From an uncultured Verrucomicrobia subdivision 3 bacterium (GTDB lineage: Bacteria > Verrucomicrobiota > Verrucomicrobiia > Limisphaerales > UBA11358): a DNA stretch of 64,000 nucleotides. This document shows positions 28,229-36,935 of this stretch, piece after piece (position 1 is the first letter of the stretch; every line of letters starts with the position of its first letter). The notes beneath the pieces were generated by a model. The model made no database searches. It had not been told where the DNA came from and saw only the letters and a program-made list of their open reading frames with translations. The DNA lies in NCBI GenBank assembly GCA_903858275.1, contig CAIOIC010000023.1, forward strand, positions 1 through 64,000, read 5' to 3'. The position numbers and the translations under genes were made by a program.

Positions 28229-29725
28229 ATGTCATCCACCAATCCGCCATTGCCTCAAGCTCCCACTGCGCCGCCTGCCGCCGTGCCAACGCGCAAACGC
28301 TTTTTCTGGGGCTTGGGCGGCGTTGTGGATCAACTCGTCTATAATAATTTGAACGGGCTGATGGACTCGATTTATGTCAACGCAATGGGGTTAAGTCCGA
28401 CGATCATTGGTCTGGCCCGCAGCGTGCCGCGTTTGCTGGATTTGGTCACCGATCCCTTCATTGGTCATCTCTCGGACAACACCCGTTCGCGCTGGGGACG
28501 GCGGCGGCCGTGGATGTTTGTCGGCGCGCTGATCACCGCCTTCTGCGCAGTGATGATGTGGTATCCGCCGACGCATTGCGCGCCCTGGATCACGACGACG
28601 TTCGTGGTGGGGATGTGCGTGCTGCTGCTGACGTTTGGCTACTCGATGTTCATGATTCCCTACACGGCGCAGGGCTACGAGTTGAGCACGGACTACAACG
28701 AGCGAAACCATATTTTCAAATGGCGGCTGTATTGTTTCGCCGCCATCGGCTTTTTCGGACCGTGGATTCTTGCATTATGTCTCAAGTTGGAGGGGCCGAT
28801 GGCCAACGTGACGCGCGGCGCGAATGCGATTCACACCGTCAGCCTCATCATCGCGGCGGTGGTGCTGCTGGCGGCGTGCGGGCCGATCTTCGGTTGTCGC
28901 GAGCGGGGCGAACACGCGGCGGAAAAGAAAATCAAATTCCGTGAGGCACTCCGGCTCACGCTGCGCAACAAGGCATTCTGGCCGCTGGTGGCGGGAAATT
29001 TTTTCGCCAAGTTCGGCATGGCGGTGACCGGCTCATTTTTTTATTACGTCATGGTCTATCACGTCAGCGGGGGCGACAATTCCACCGGCGCGATCCGGCT
29101 GGCGGTTTTCTCCAACACCTACAACGTCGCAACCTTCGCCGGCATGGCGCTGATGGTGCGGTTCACCGATCGCGTCGGAAAGAAACCCGCGCTGCTGACG
29201 CTGCTGCTGTTGAGCGCGCTGGCTTACATCTCGGTTTATTTCACGCTGCGCCCACAGACCGCCGGTTGGGTGCTGGGCGTCGCGGACTTGTTGCATCAGA
29301 CCTTTGCGATTCCGGCTTTCATCGGGCAAATCTGGCCGCTGCTCGTGACGGCGTTGTGCATCGGCTGTTTCACGTTCACGATGCCGATGGTCATGAACTC
29401 AATGCTCGCCGACGTGTGCGACGTGGACGAACTGGAATGCGGTCAGCAACGGCAGGCGTTTTACAGCGCGATGTTCGTGACGTGCGACAAGCTGGCGGTG
29501 GCGCTGGCGATGTTCCTGCAAGGCCTGCTCGTGGCGGCCTCGGGCTTCAGCGCGAAACTCGCGACGCAGACGCCCGAGACCATCGGCTTCTGGATGAAGG
29601 CGCTGCTGTTCACGCAGCCGGTGGGATTCTGCCTTGGCTTTCTCTGCGTGCTCGCTTATCCAATCACCCGCGCGAAGGCGCTGGAGGTGCGCCGGCTCAT
29701 TGACGCGCGCAAAGCCGGCAAGTGA
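28229..29725 (+). CDS. GPH-family sugar:cation symporter (MFS)
   Basis: 498 residues, about twelve membrane segments. Diagnostic features are the GLARSVPRLLDLVTDPFIGHLSDNTRSRWGRRRPW region (GPH family loop 2-3) and MLADVCDVDELECGQQRQAF near the C-terminal half, matching the MelB/XynP type. It imports a glycoside, disaccharide or uronide with a cation. It is the last gene of block 2, followed by about 190 bp of spacer before the convergent LacI gene. Confidence 0.9.
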   Translation: MSSTNPPLPQAPTAPPAAVPTRKRFFWGLGGVVDQLVYNNLNGLMDSIYVNAMGLSPTIIGLARSVPRLLDLVTDPFIGHLSDNTRSRWGRRRPWMFVGALITAFCAVMMWYPPTHCAPWITTTFVVGMCVLLLTFGYSMFMIPYTAQGYELSTDYNERNHIFKWRLYCFAAIGFFGPWILALCLKLEGPMANVTRGANAIHTVSLIIAAVVLLAACGPIFGCRERGEHAAEKKIKFREALRLTLRNKAFWPLVAGNFFAKFGMAVTGSFFYYVMVYHVSGGDNSTGAIRLAVFSNTYNVATFAGMALMVRFTDRVGKKPALLTLLLLSALAYISVYFTLRPQTAGWVLGVADLLHQTFAIPAFIGQIWPLLVTALCIGCFTFTMPMVMNSMLADVCDVDELECGQQRQAFYSAMFVTCDKLAVALAMFLQGLLVAASGFSAKLATQTPETIGFWMKALLFTQPVGFCLGFLCVLAYPITRAKALEVRRLIDARKAGK

Positions 29726-29917
29726 GGCTGGTTTCAATCGCATTTTAACGCTGCGGCTTTGAGAGTCACCGCTCCGCGTCGCGCTAAGTTGAAAAAACCA
29801 CCCACATTTCATACCCATCTCGCCGAACGGCTGTTGCACATTCCTTGATGACTTTTGGATCAATCATACAGGGCGTTTTTAGTTGCGGGGTTCAAGACAA
29901 GGAAGAAAAAATGGTTT

Positions 29918-31000
29918 TCAGTCAACCCAAACCGCATCAATCAGCACGGTATGCGGGATGATTGGACTGCCGCGTTCATTGCGATGAATCTGCGCCACCA
30001 CCATTTCCACCGCCACGCGCCCCAATTGTTCCGAGCGGAGGTCGAGTCCGCCAAATCCGCTATCCATTCCTCGTTGCTGGTGCATAAGCCACGCTATGAA
30101 TGGGCGGTGCGATGATTTTCCCAAACTTCGATTTGCCCCAGTCCAAAAAAATGTCTCAGCCGCCAGCACGGTATCGGGGGTTTCGTGCTGCAGCCAGCGG
30201 GCGATGGCTTGGTGGTCAACGCGGTCAGCGAGGAGCGGCGAAACGCGTTCGTTCTTGGGCAAAGATCGCTGACAGGCGAGGAAAGCGCCCAGCCATTTGC
30301 CTTCCACGCGCTGGTTCATCGCCGTTGTGAGCACGAGACCGATGCGGCGAAAACCTTTTCTGCGCAGCGTTTCAAACGCCAATGCGCAGCCTTGGAAATG
30401 ATTGGGCGACACGCGGTGCATCACCGGTTCGTGGAGGCTGGTGCCAATGGTCACGCCCGTCAGGCCGCGCAAATCGAGCGGGAACTTCATCGCAGATTCG
30501 GGCACTGGCGGAATGATCAATCCCCACTGGCCACGCGCCGTGAGGGTGCGATGCAAACGCTCCGGCGACAGGCCATCTTTGCCGGCGGAATAGACTTCGA
30601 TGCCGTAGCCGAGTTCCTGCGCCCGCTCCCGCGCGCCCCGCAGGATGGGCTCCGCGCTCATCGCCACCGCGTTGTCTTTGCCGGCGGGCCAGAGGTCAAT
30701 CCACGCGATGTGATGCGGATCGCTACGGCGACGATGATGGTGCAACTGCGACATCAGCGTCGCGACCAGCGGATGGGGGCGGTATCCGAGACTTTCGGCC
30801 GTCGCTTGAATGTCCCGGCAGCGCCGCTCGGGAATGGACGGATCATTGCGCAACGCCTTGGAAACTGTGGAAACAGCGACGCCAGCAGCGCGCGCGACGT
30901 GCCGCATGGTGACAGGCTGGGCGAATTTCACGAAACGATATTCGTAAATCTCCGCTCGCCCGCCAAGCGCGAAGACTTTAGACTTTTCGCCATGACCCAA
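29918..31000 (-). CDS. LacI-family transcriptional regulator
   Basis: Up to 360 residues. The LacI HTH reads TMRHVARAAGVAVSTVSKAL, followed by the hinge region ESLGYRPHPLVATLMSQ, so the first about 30 residues before Met32 may be untranslated; a GTG just upstream of that Met is an alternative start. The remainder is a PBP1-like effector domain, ending with GLDLRSEQLGRVAVEMVV as usual. It is divergent from the block starting at 31082 and convergent with block 2. It probably represses block 3 in the absence of its sugar inducer. Confidence 0.9.
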   Translation of the reverse strand: MGHGEKSKVFALGGRAEIYEYRFVKFAQPVTMRHVARAAGVAVSTVSKALRNDPSIPERRCRDIQATAESLGYRPHPLVATLMSQLHHHRRRSDPHHIAWIDLWPAGKDNAVAMSAEPILRGARERAQELGYGIEVYSAGKDGLSPERLHRTLTARGQWGLIIPPVPESAMKFPLDLRGLTGVTIGTSLHEPVMHRVSPNHFQGCALAFETLRRKGFRRIGLVLTTAMNQRVEGKWLGAFLACQRSLPKNERVSPLLADRVDHQAIARWLQHETPDTVLAAETFFWTGANRSLGKSSHRPFIAWLMHQQRGMDSGFGGLDLRSEQLGRVAVEMVVAQIHRNERGSPIIPHTVLIDAVWVD

Positions 31001-31009
31001 TGAAAGATT

Positions 31010-31038
31010 GCCGCAAAACTTTTTTGTCAGTTTTCGGC
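31010..31038. promoter_or_regulatory. Candidate LacI operator dyad
   Basis: An inverted repeat, GCCGCAAAACT then an 8-bp spacer then AGTTTTCGGC (one extra base in the left arm), lies in the spacer between the LacI-family gene and block 3. Position and AT-rich centre suit an operator or overlapping promoter. The arms are longer and more separated than classical LacI sites, so this is tentative. Confidence 0.4.
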
Positions 31039-31081
31039 GAAGGGCATGGAACCCAACCCGCTAGTATTGCCAATTAAGAAT

Positions 31082-33016
31082 ATGAAATATTTCCTCCGTT
31101 TCTTCCGGCTGGCCGCTCTGTTTCTGTTTCCCGTGTCGAGCCTTCATGCCGCCGGGATCAATGATATTCCTCCCGCTGCAGCCGTGACGTTCTCCGGCGC
31201 GTCCGTCACGCCGCCAGACTGGCGCGCGGCGATGCTGGTTGCTCGCGCTCCGGCAACAAACCTTGGCGGGTTTCAATCCAGTGCTCCAGCCCCGGGATTG
31301 AAACTCATCACCCGCCAACAGCCGCCAAACGTTTACAATCTTCAGATCGGTTTACCGAATCAAATTCCGTTGAAAAAGGGCGACACGCTGTTCGTCCGTT
31401 TCGCCGCGCGTTCGCTGAAGCCGGACCTCGCCACGGGCGTCACCAAAATCCGTGTCAGTTTTTCCAAGGCTGCGCCCCATTACGACAGCTCCTACAACGG
31501 CGAGATCGGGCTTGGCTCGGCGTGGGAGCGCTACGACATTCCCTTCACCTGCCAGAACGATTTCGCCGCCAACGAAGCCCGGCTCAACTTCATGTTCGGC
31601 TATCCGGCGCAGGTGGCGGAAATTGCCGACGTGCAGGTGTTCCGCTATGGCCCGGAAGTTTTGCCCGCCGCGCTGCCGAAAACCAAACATCACGCCGATC
31701 CGGTTTCGCCCAAAGTCCTCGCCGCCGAAATTATCCGCATCGCCGCGATGAGAAATGAAATTGCCGTCGCCAAACCCGCGCCTGCGCCGGGACGCAACTT
31801 GCATGTTTCGCCGAAAGGTGCCGCCGCTGGCAAAGGTTCGGCTGACGCTCCGTTTGCCTCCATTCCGCAGGCGCTCGCGGTCGTTCAACCCGGCGATACC
31901 ATTCTCGTCGCCGCCGGTGATTACCGGGAGGTGAACGGCATTGCCATCAAAGTCTCCGGACGTCCGGACGCGTGGATCAAAATCAAGGCCGCCCCCGGCG
32001 CGCGGCCAAAAATCATCAGCTCCGGCTGGCACGGTTTTGGGCTGACCGGCGGCATTTCCTACATCGAGATTGAGGGATTCGAGGTCGCATGGGTGCCCAA
32101 TCCCCAGACCGCCAAGCAAGTGGATGGCGTCGGCATCGCGCCGGCCTACGCGAGTCACCACCTTCGCTTTCTCAACAATATTGTCCACGGTTTCGGCACC
32201 GGCGGCATTTGCTCGCTCGACTGTGATCACCTCCATCTTGAGGGCAATGTGATTTACGATACGGCCAAGACTTCGCCTTATGGTGGCAGCGCCATCTCGC
32301 TTTGCCGGGCTTTCAATTGCGACGAATTTGCCGGCTACCACAATGTCGTGCGCGGAAACATCTGCTACGACAACGAACTGCTCGTTTCCGTCCTTGAATC
32401 TTCCGGCGGCAATGGCCGCACGTTGACCGACGGCAACGGCATCATCATTGACGTGTTCATGCGCAGCCGCGCCAATCCGCGCAAGCCGCACACGCAGGAT
32501 CGCGGTGGTCCGCTCGAACCTTACCGGGGTCGCACCCTGGTCGAAAACAATCTCATCTACGACAACGGCGGACGCGGCATCCATGTGTTTCGCTCCGAGA
32601 AGGTGGATGTCATCAACAACACCTGTTACATGAACCAGAAGTCCGCCGACATCAACGCGGGTGAGTTCACGGCGATCCAAGCCGCGCAGGTGACGTTTCT
32701 CAACAACATTGCCCACGGTCGCAAGGAAAAGCGCGGCAACACGCAAGATGGCAGCACGCGCATCATCTGGAGCCACAATCTGTTTTACAACTGCGCCGAT
32801 GTGCTGATGCACGACGGCATCATCGAGGCGGACCCGAAATTCGTCGCGCCCGGTCTCAAGGCACGGCCCGAAGGTTTCCGCCTCCAGCCCGACAGTCCCG
32901 CGCTCGGTCGCGGACTGAACAAGGCAGCACCATCCACCGATATCGGCGGGTTGATTCGGCCTGCCGCCGGGCCGATTGATCTCGGTGCTTATCAACGCAC
33001 CAAATCGCCTCGATGA
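31082..33016 (+). CDS. Secreted parallel beta-helix protein with N-terminal beta-sandwich domain
   Basis: 644 residues from ATG 31082, chosen because it starts the Sec signal (MKYFLRFFRLAALFLFPVSS); ATG 31046 is an in-frame alternative. Residues about 30-200 are a beta-sandwich with ADVQVFRYG at its end, like carbohydrate-binding modules. LHVSPKGAAAGKGSADAPFA then opens a pectate-lyase-like beta-helix with coils such as NNIVHGFG and NNLIYDNGG. It differs from the GH141-like proteins in the window, lacking the PGEWY domain, and could be a polysaccharide lyase. It is the first gene after the LacI regulator. Confidence 0.75.
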   Translation: MKYFLRFFRLAALFLFPVSSLHAAGINDIPPAAAVTFSGASVTPPDWRAAMLVARAPATNLGGFQSSAPAPGLKLITRQQPPNVYNLQIGLPNQIPLKKGDTLFVRFAARSLKPDLATGVTKIRVSFSKAAPHYDSSYNGEIGLGSAWERYDIPFTCQNDFAANEARLNFMFGYPAQVAEIADVQVFRYGPEVLPAALPKTKHHADPVSPKVLAAEIIRIAAMRNEIAVAKPAPAPGRNLHVSPKGAAAGKGSADAPFASIPQALAVVQPGDTILVAAGDYREVNGIAIKVSGRPDAWIKIKAAPGARPKIISSGWHGFGLTGGISYIEIEGFEVAWVPNPQTAKQVDGVGIAPAYASHHLRFLNNIVHGFGTGGICSLDCDHLHLEGNVIYDTAKTSPYGGSAISLCRAFNCDEFAGYHNVVRGNICYDNELLVSVLESSGGNGRTLTDGNGIIIDVFMRSRANPRKPHTQDRGGPLEPYRGRTLVENNLIYDNGGRGIHVFRSEKVDVINNTCYMNQKSADINAGEFTAIQAAQVTFLNNIAHGRKEKRGNTQDGSTRIIWSHNLFYNCADVLMHDGIIEADPKFVAPGLKARPEGFRLQPDSPALGRGLNKAAPSTDIGGLIRPAAGPIDLGAYQRTKSPR

Positions 33017-33040
33017 AAACCCTCGGCTTTTGATTTTCCT

Positions 33041-33706
33041 ATGACTGCTTGGAAATCTGACACGGAACTTTTTGATTTGATCAAGACCCGGCTTTACACG
33101 CCGGTGGTGGGCGACATTTTGGATCGACTCGGCTTCACGCATCAGTTTCTGCCGCAGCTCGTCCAACCGCTACTGCCCGAAATGAAACTCGCCGGGCGGG
33201 CGATGCCGGTGCTGATGATTGACGTGCATGGCCCGCAGAAAAAACCATTCGGCAAACTCACCGAGGCGCTCGACCAGTTGCAGCCGGGTGAAATCTACTT
33301 GGCCAGCGGCGGCGACATGCGCTGCGCCTACTGGGGCGAAATCCTTACGGCCACCGCCCGGATGCGCGGTGCGGTGGGCGCGGTGATCAATGGCTTTCAT
33401 CGCGATACGCCCAAGGTTCTGGAACAGAACTGGCCGGTGTTCAGTCGTGGACGATTCGCGCAAGACTCGGGTGTCCGCACGCAGGTCGCGGATTATCGCT
33501 GCCCCATTGAAGTCGGCCAGGTGTCCGCCGAGCCGGGCGACCTTGTGTTCGGCGATCTCGACGGCGTTGTCATCGTGCCGCGTCATGTGGAAGCAGAGGT
33601 CATCACCGAAGCACTCAAGAAAGCTTCGGGTGAAAATCTTGTGCGCAAGGAAATCGAAAATGGAATGTCGAGCACCGCAGCTTTTCAAAAGTATGGAATC
33701 CTTTGA
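33041..33706 (+). CDS. RraA-like family protein (possible aldolase)
   Basis: 221 residues. The fold is recognisable from [43 protein letters not shown] and [15 protein letters not shown]. Characterised relatives are HMG/oxaloacetate aldolases and RNase E regulators; in this catabolic setting an aldolase or similar carbon-carbon lyase for a keto acid is more likely. The RD of the active loop is kept (FHRDT). Its last codons form the left copy of a 32-bp direct repeat that reappears at the end of the GH105 gene. Confidence 0.82.
   Translation: MTAWKSDTELFDLIKTRLYTPVVGDILDRLGFTHQFLPQLVQPLLPEMKLAGRAMPVLMIDVHGPQKKPFGKLTEALDQLQPGEIYLASGGDMRCAYWGEILTATARMRGAVGAVINGFHRDTPKVLEQNWPVFSRGRFAQDSGVRTQVADYRCPIEVGQVSAEPGDLVFGDLDGVVIVPRHVEAEVITEALKKASGENLVRKEIENGMSSTAAFQKYGIL
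33671..33702 (+). repeat. Direct repeat, left copy (RraA end plus SDR-like start)
   Basis: 32 bp, 28 identical to 34955-34986. In frame it encodes [10 protein letters not shown] at the RraA C-terminus. In a second frame an ATG (33693) opens the short relic [11 protein letters not shown], ending at TGA 33726-33728, exactly where the GH105 frame begins. In the right copy the same ATG starts a full SDR gene. Confidence 0.75.
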
Positions 33707-33727
33707 TTTCTCGGCCCGGCAAAACTG

Positions 33728-34990
33728 ATGCAAAAGTATTTTCATCCAATGATCTCAAGGTTGCACCGCACGCTTGGATTTGGCTGCATCGTATTGGCCA
33801 GCCTGATTGCCCTGGCTGGCCATAGCCAGTCGTCAGGGGATTTTGTCGCCAAATCCACAAACCTGTTTGCGCCCGGGGTCATCATCGCCTTGCTCCAGAA
33901 AGTCAATGACTACCAAACGGCACATCCCGTGATGAAAGCGACGGACCGCAATTGGGAGCGCGGCACCTGGTTCACGGGAGTGATGGCGGCGGGCGTGGCG
34001 ACGGGGGATAGCCGCTTTATTGATCAGGCCACGCGCTTCGGTGAAAGCAACCAATGGCAGCCTGGCACCGAGAAATCCGGGGCCAACGTCCTCACCTGTG
34101 CCCAGACTTATCTGGAACTGTATTTTCTCACCACGAATCATGCGTTTATTGAACCGGTGATTCTGTGGGTCAATTCGGGACGGTCAAACACGCCCAGCGG
34201 TGCAAAGGTTTGGTATCTCGAGGGCGGTCGTCGTTATGCCGATTCCCTCTATGTGGGTGCCCCGCCGCTGGCGATGCTTGCCAAGGCGACCGGCAATTCC
34301 CAATACCTGACTTGGATGAACGACTTTTTCTGGGACGTTCAAGCGGAACTTTTTGATTCGGCGGACAACTTGTTCTATCGCGACAAACGATTCATCGGTG
34401 CAACCAATCTCCATGGGAAGAAAATTTTCTGGTCGCGCGGCAATGGCTGGGTTTTTGCCAGCCTGCCGAGAATCTTGTCCGCCTTGCCAGCAAAAGATCC
34501 CAGCCGGCCGAGATATGAGGCTCTGTTCAAGCAGATGGCGGCGGCGATTGCGAAACAGCAGCAACCCGATGGCTTATGGCGGCCGAACCTGGACGATCCC
34601 GAGGATTTCTCCATGCCTGAAACCAGCGGCACAGGTTTCTTTTGTTATGGGATGGCCTGGGGGGTGCGCAACGGCCTGCTTGATCGCGCAACGTATTTAC
34701 CAGTCGTCCGCAAGGCGTGGACGGGATTGGCGGAGTGCGTGAATGCCGACGGCAAGGTGTGCTGGGGACAACTGGTGGGCGACCGTCCCGTGGCCGTCAA
34801 GGCAGAGGATTCACACGAATACATCACCGGCACGTTTCTGCTGGCGGGTAGCGAAGTGCTACGGCTTATCAAAATGGGTTTCCTGACATCCGCCACTCGC
34901 GCATCACATCGCCAGATTGAGCCGGCCAACAGCACAGAACGAATCATCAACAGCAGCACGGCAGTTTTTCAAAAATATGGAAGCCTCTAA
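33728..34990 (+). CDS. GH105/GH88-like unsaturated glucuronyl/rhamnogalacturonyl hydrolase
   Basis: 420 residues; ATG 33749 gives a slightly shorter frame with the signal [24 protein letters not shown]. The catalytic (alpha/alpha)6 barrel shows [37 protein letters not shown] (general acid Asp), [16 protein letters not shown] and [19 protein letters not shown], all matching GH105/GH88. These enzymes cleave the unsaturated uronic acid left by polysaccharide lyases. The domain should end at GSEVLRLIK. The last about 40 residues are foreign, ending [12 protein letters not shown], a near-copy of the RraA C-terminus created by the direct repeat. The stop overlaps the SDR start. Confidence 0.85.
   Translation: MQKYFHPMISRLHRTLGFGCIVLASLIALAGHSQSSGDFVAKSTNLFAPGVIIALLQKVNDYQTAHPVMKATDRNWERGTWFTGVMAAGVATGDSRFIDQATRFGESNQWQPGTEKSGANVLTCAQTYLELYFLTTNHAFIEPVILWVNSGRSNTPSGAKVWYLEGGRRYADSLYVGAPPLAMLAKATGNSQYLTWMNDFFWDVQAELFDSADNLFYRDKRFIGATNLHGKKIFWSRGNGWVFASLPRILSALPAKDPSRPRYEALFKQMAAAIAKQQQPDGLWRPNLDDPEDFSMPETSGTGFFCYGMAWGVRNGLLDRATYLPVVRKAWTGLAECVNADGKVCWGQLVGDRPVAVKAEDSHEYITGTFLLAGSEVLRLIKMGFLTSATRASHRQIEPANSTERIINSSTAVFQKYGSL
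34955..34986 (+). repeat. Direct repeat, right copy (RraA-like tail plus SDR start)
   Basis: Right copy of the 32-bp imperfect repeat. It lies in the same frame as in RraA, so it gives the GH105 protein an RraA-like tail, and it contains the ATG (34977) of the downstream SDR. The four differences are silent or conservative in the RraA frame at three of the sites, consistent with descent from a real RraA end. Confidence 0.75.
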
Positions 34991-35756
34991 ATCATCCAGC
35001 ACGCCGTTCCGCTTGGACGGCGAAGTCGCCATCATCACCGGCGGCGCAACCGGCCTTGGCTTCGGCATGGCCAAAAGTTTCGTTGCGTCTGGAGCGAAGG
35101 TCGTGCTCGCGGGACGACGCGAGGACGAGTTGAAGAAGGCCGTTGCCGCGCTGGGCGCGTCAGCCAGCTATGTCCGGCATGATGTGACAGAACACGGCAA
35201 GGCCGGGGAATTGGTCGCCGCCGCCACGCGCGCGGCCGGAGCGCCGCCGAGCATTCTGATCAACAACGCCGGGGTTCATCTCAAGAAGCCCGCCGTGGAA
35301 ACCAGCGCCGAGGAATTTTTGAACGTCCTCAACACTCACGTCATCGGCGCTCATGCGCTGACTCAAGCGGTGTTGCCGGGAATGATTCAGCGCAAGCACG
35401 GCAGCGTGATTTTCATCGCCTCGATGGCGTCGCTCTTTGGGATTCCGAAAGTTGTCGCGTATTCCGCCGCCAAGAGCGCCTACGTCGGCATGGTGCGGAC
35501 GCTCGCCTCGGAAGTTTCCGCCGACAACGTCCGCGTGAATGCCGTCGCGCCCGGCTGGATTGATTCCGACATGATGCGCAAAGCGCTTGCCGGCGACCCC
35601 GCGCGGCGCGACAAAATTCTCGGTCGCACGCCGATGGGCAGGTTCGGCGACGCGGACGACATCGGGTGGGCGGCGGTTTATCTCTGTTCACCGGCGGCGA
35701 AATTTGTCACCGGCGTCGTGCTGCCGGTGGATGGTGGTGTGAGCATCGGATTTTAA
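34977..35756 (+). CDS. SDR-family oxidoreductase, possible fructuronate/keto-uronate reductase
   Basis: 259 residues from ATG 34977, which gives a normal SDR N-terminus ([20 protein letters not shown]). NNAGVHLKK, the catalytic Ser in [10 protein letters not shown] and YSAAK (YxxxK) are present, with [10 protein letters not shown] at the end. It is followed after 4 bp by mannonate dehydratase. By position it may reduce fructuronate or a similar keto-uronate to the substrate of UxuA, replacing the unrelated UxuB. The start codon lies inside the GH105 gene's 3' end (14-bp overlap). Confidence 0.9.
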   Translation: MEASKSSSTPFRLDGEVAIITGGATGLGFGMAKSFVASGAKVVLAGRREDELKKAVAALGASASYVRHDVTEHGKAGELVAAATRAAGAPPSILINNAGVHLKKPAVETSAEEFLNVLNTHVIGAHALTQAVLPGMIQRKHGSVIFIASMASLFGIPKVVAYSAAKSAYVGMVRTLASEVSADNVRVNAVAPGWIDSDMMRKALAGDPARRDKILGRTPMGRFGDADDIGWAAVYLCSPAAKFVTGVVLPVDGGVSIGF

Positions 35757-35760
35757 TTCT

Positions 35761-36828
35761 ATGAAACTCGGATTCGGACTTTATCGGCATCAACTCAACG
35801 CCTACCACTACCGCTTCGCGCGCCAATGCGGCGCGACGCATCTGGTCATTCACCTCGTGGATTATTTCCGCTCGTCGCGCAGCAACCGTCCCGATGACCA
35901 GCCCATCGGCGACGATGCGGGCTGGGGACTCGCGGGCGATCCGGACAAACTTTGGTCGTTCGAGGAACTTTCCACACTCAAAGCTGAAGTGGCTGCGCAC
36001 GGTTTGCAGATTGAAGCCATTGAAAATTTTGATCCGGCGCACTGGCACGATGTGTTGCTCAATGGACCGAAGAAGGCGCAGCAGCTTGAAAATCTCAAGA
36101 CCATCGTCCGCACGGTCGGGCGCGCGGGCATTCCGGTCATCGGCTACAACTTCTCGCTCGCCGGTGTCGCGGGCCGCGTGAAAGGCGCGTGGGGACGCGG
36201 CGGCGCGGAGGTCGTCGCGATGGACGGGACTTACGACAAGCCGATTCCGAATGGCATGATCTGGAACATGGTCTATGACAAGAATGCTCCGGCAGGAAAT
36301 CTCGCACCGATCACGCAGGAGGAATTGTGGCGGCGGCATGGCGAATTTCTCGACGCGCTCGTGCCGGTGGCCGAAAAGGCTGGCGTCACACTCGCGGCGC
36401 ATCCCGACGATCCGCCGACGCCGACGGTGCGCGGCCAGCCACGGCTCGTGAACCAGCCGCAGCTTTATCAACGGCTCATTGATCGTCGCCCCAGTCCGCG
36501 CAACGCGCTGGAGTTTTGTCTCGGCACATTGGCGGAGATGACGGACGGCAATATTTACGACGCGGTCGAAAGCTACAGCCGTCAGGGCAAGGTGGCCTAT
36601 ATCCATTTTCGCAATGTGCGCGGCAAAGCGCCTCACTACAAAGAAACGTTCGTGGACGAGGGCGATATTGACATGCTGCGCGTGCTGCGGATTCTGAAGC
36701 AGAACAGCTTCGACGGCGTGCTGATTCCCGATCATGCGCCGCAGATGACGTGCGGTGCGCCGTGGCACGCCGGCATGGCTTACGCGTGCGGCTGGATGAA
36801 GGCGGCGTTGCAAGCAACGGAGGCGTGA
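35761..36828 (+). CDS. uxuA: Mannonate dehydratase
   Basis: 355 residues, family length. It dehydrates D-mannonate to 2-keto-3-deoxy-D-gluconate (EC 4.2.1.8) in hexuronate degradation. The UxuA TIM barrel is recognised by IEAIENFDPAHW, GYNFSLAG, LAAHPDDPP (H214), FCLGTLAEM (C253), IHFRN (H282) and IPDHAP (D324). The last four supply the expected Mn/Fe ligands. It lies 4 bp after the SDR, so the two are co-translated. It is the most secure functional anchor for assigning block 3 to uronate catabolism. Confidence 0.93.
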   Translation: MKLGFGLYRHQLNAYHYRFARQCGATHLVIHLVDYFRSSRSNRPDDQPIGDDAGWGLAGDPDKLWSFEELSTLKAEVAAHGLQIEAIENFDPAHWHDVLLNGPKKAQQLENLKTIVRTVGRAGIPVIGYNFSLAGVAGRVKGAWGRGGAEVVAMDGTYDKPIPNGMIWNMVYDKNAPAGNLAPITQEELWRRHGEFLDALVPVAEKAGVTLAAHPDDPPTPTVRGQPRLVNQPQLYQRLIDRRPSPRNALEFCLGTLAEMTDGNIYDAVESYSRQGKVAYIHFRNVRGKAPHYKETFVDEGDIDMLRVLRILKQNSFDGVLIPDHAPQMTCGAPWHAGMAYACGWMKAALQATEA

Positions 36829-36935
36829 TCAGGTAGCCACGGAACGCCATCTGAAAACGGAGATTGAATCCAAAAAACAGCACCTGCCGATCGGCCAAGA
36901 AAGACTGAGTTAGTCATTTTGACAAGGCAGAGGAC

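Noticed and set aside
29726-29917. Spacer between the GPH gene and LacI gene as a site for an RNA gene
   Set aside because: I see no tRNA arms, strong hairpin or terminator in it.
33688-33738. CAAAAGTAT occurring twice as a target-site duplication
   Set aside because: The second copy at the start of the GH105 frame is only 9 bp and AT-rich. It may be chance, and the 32-bp repeat explains the locus better.
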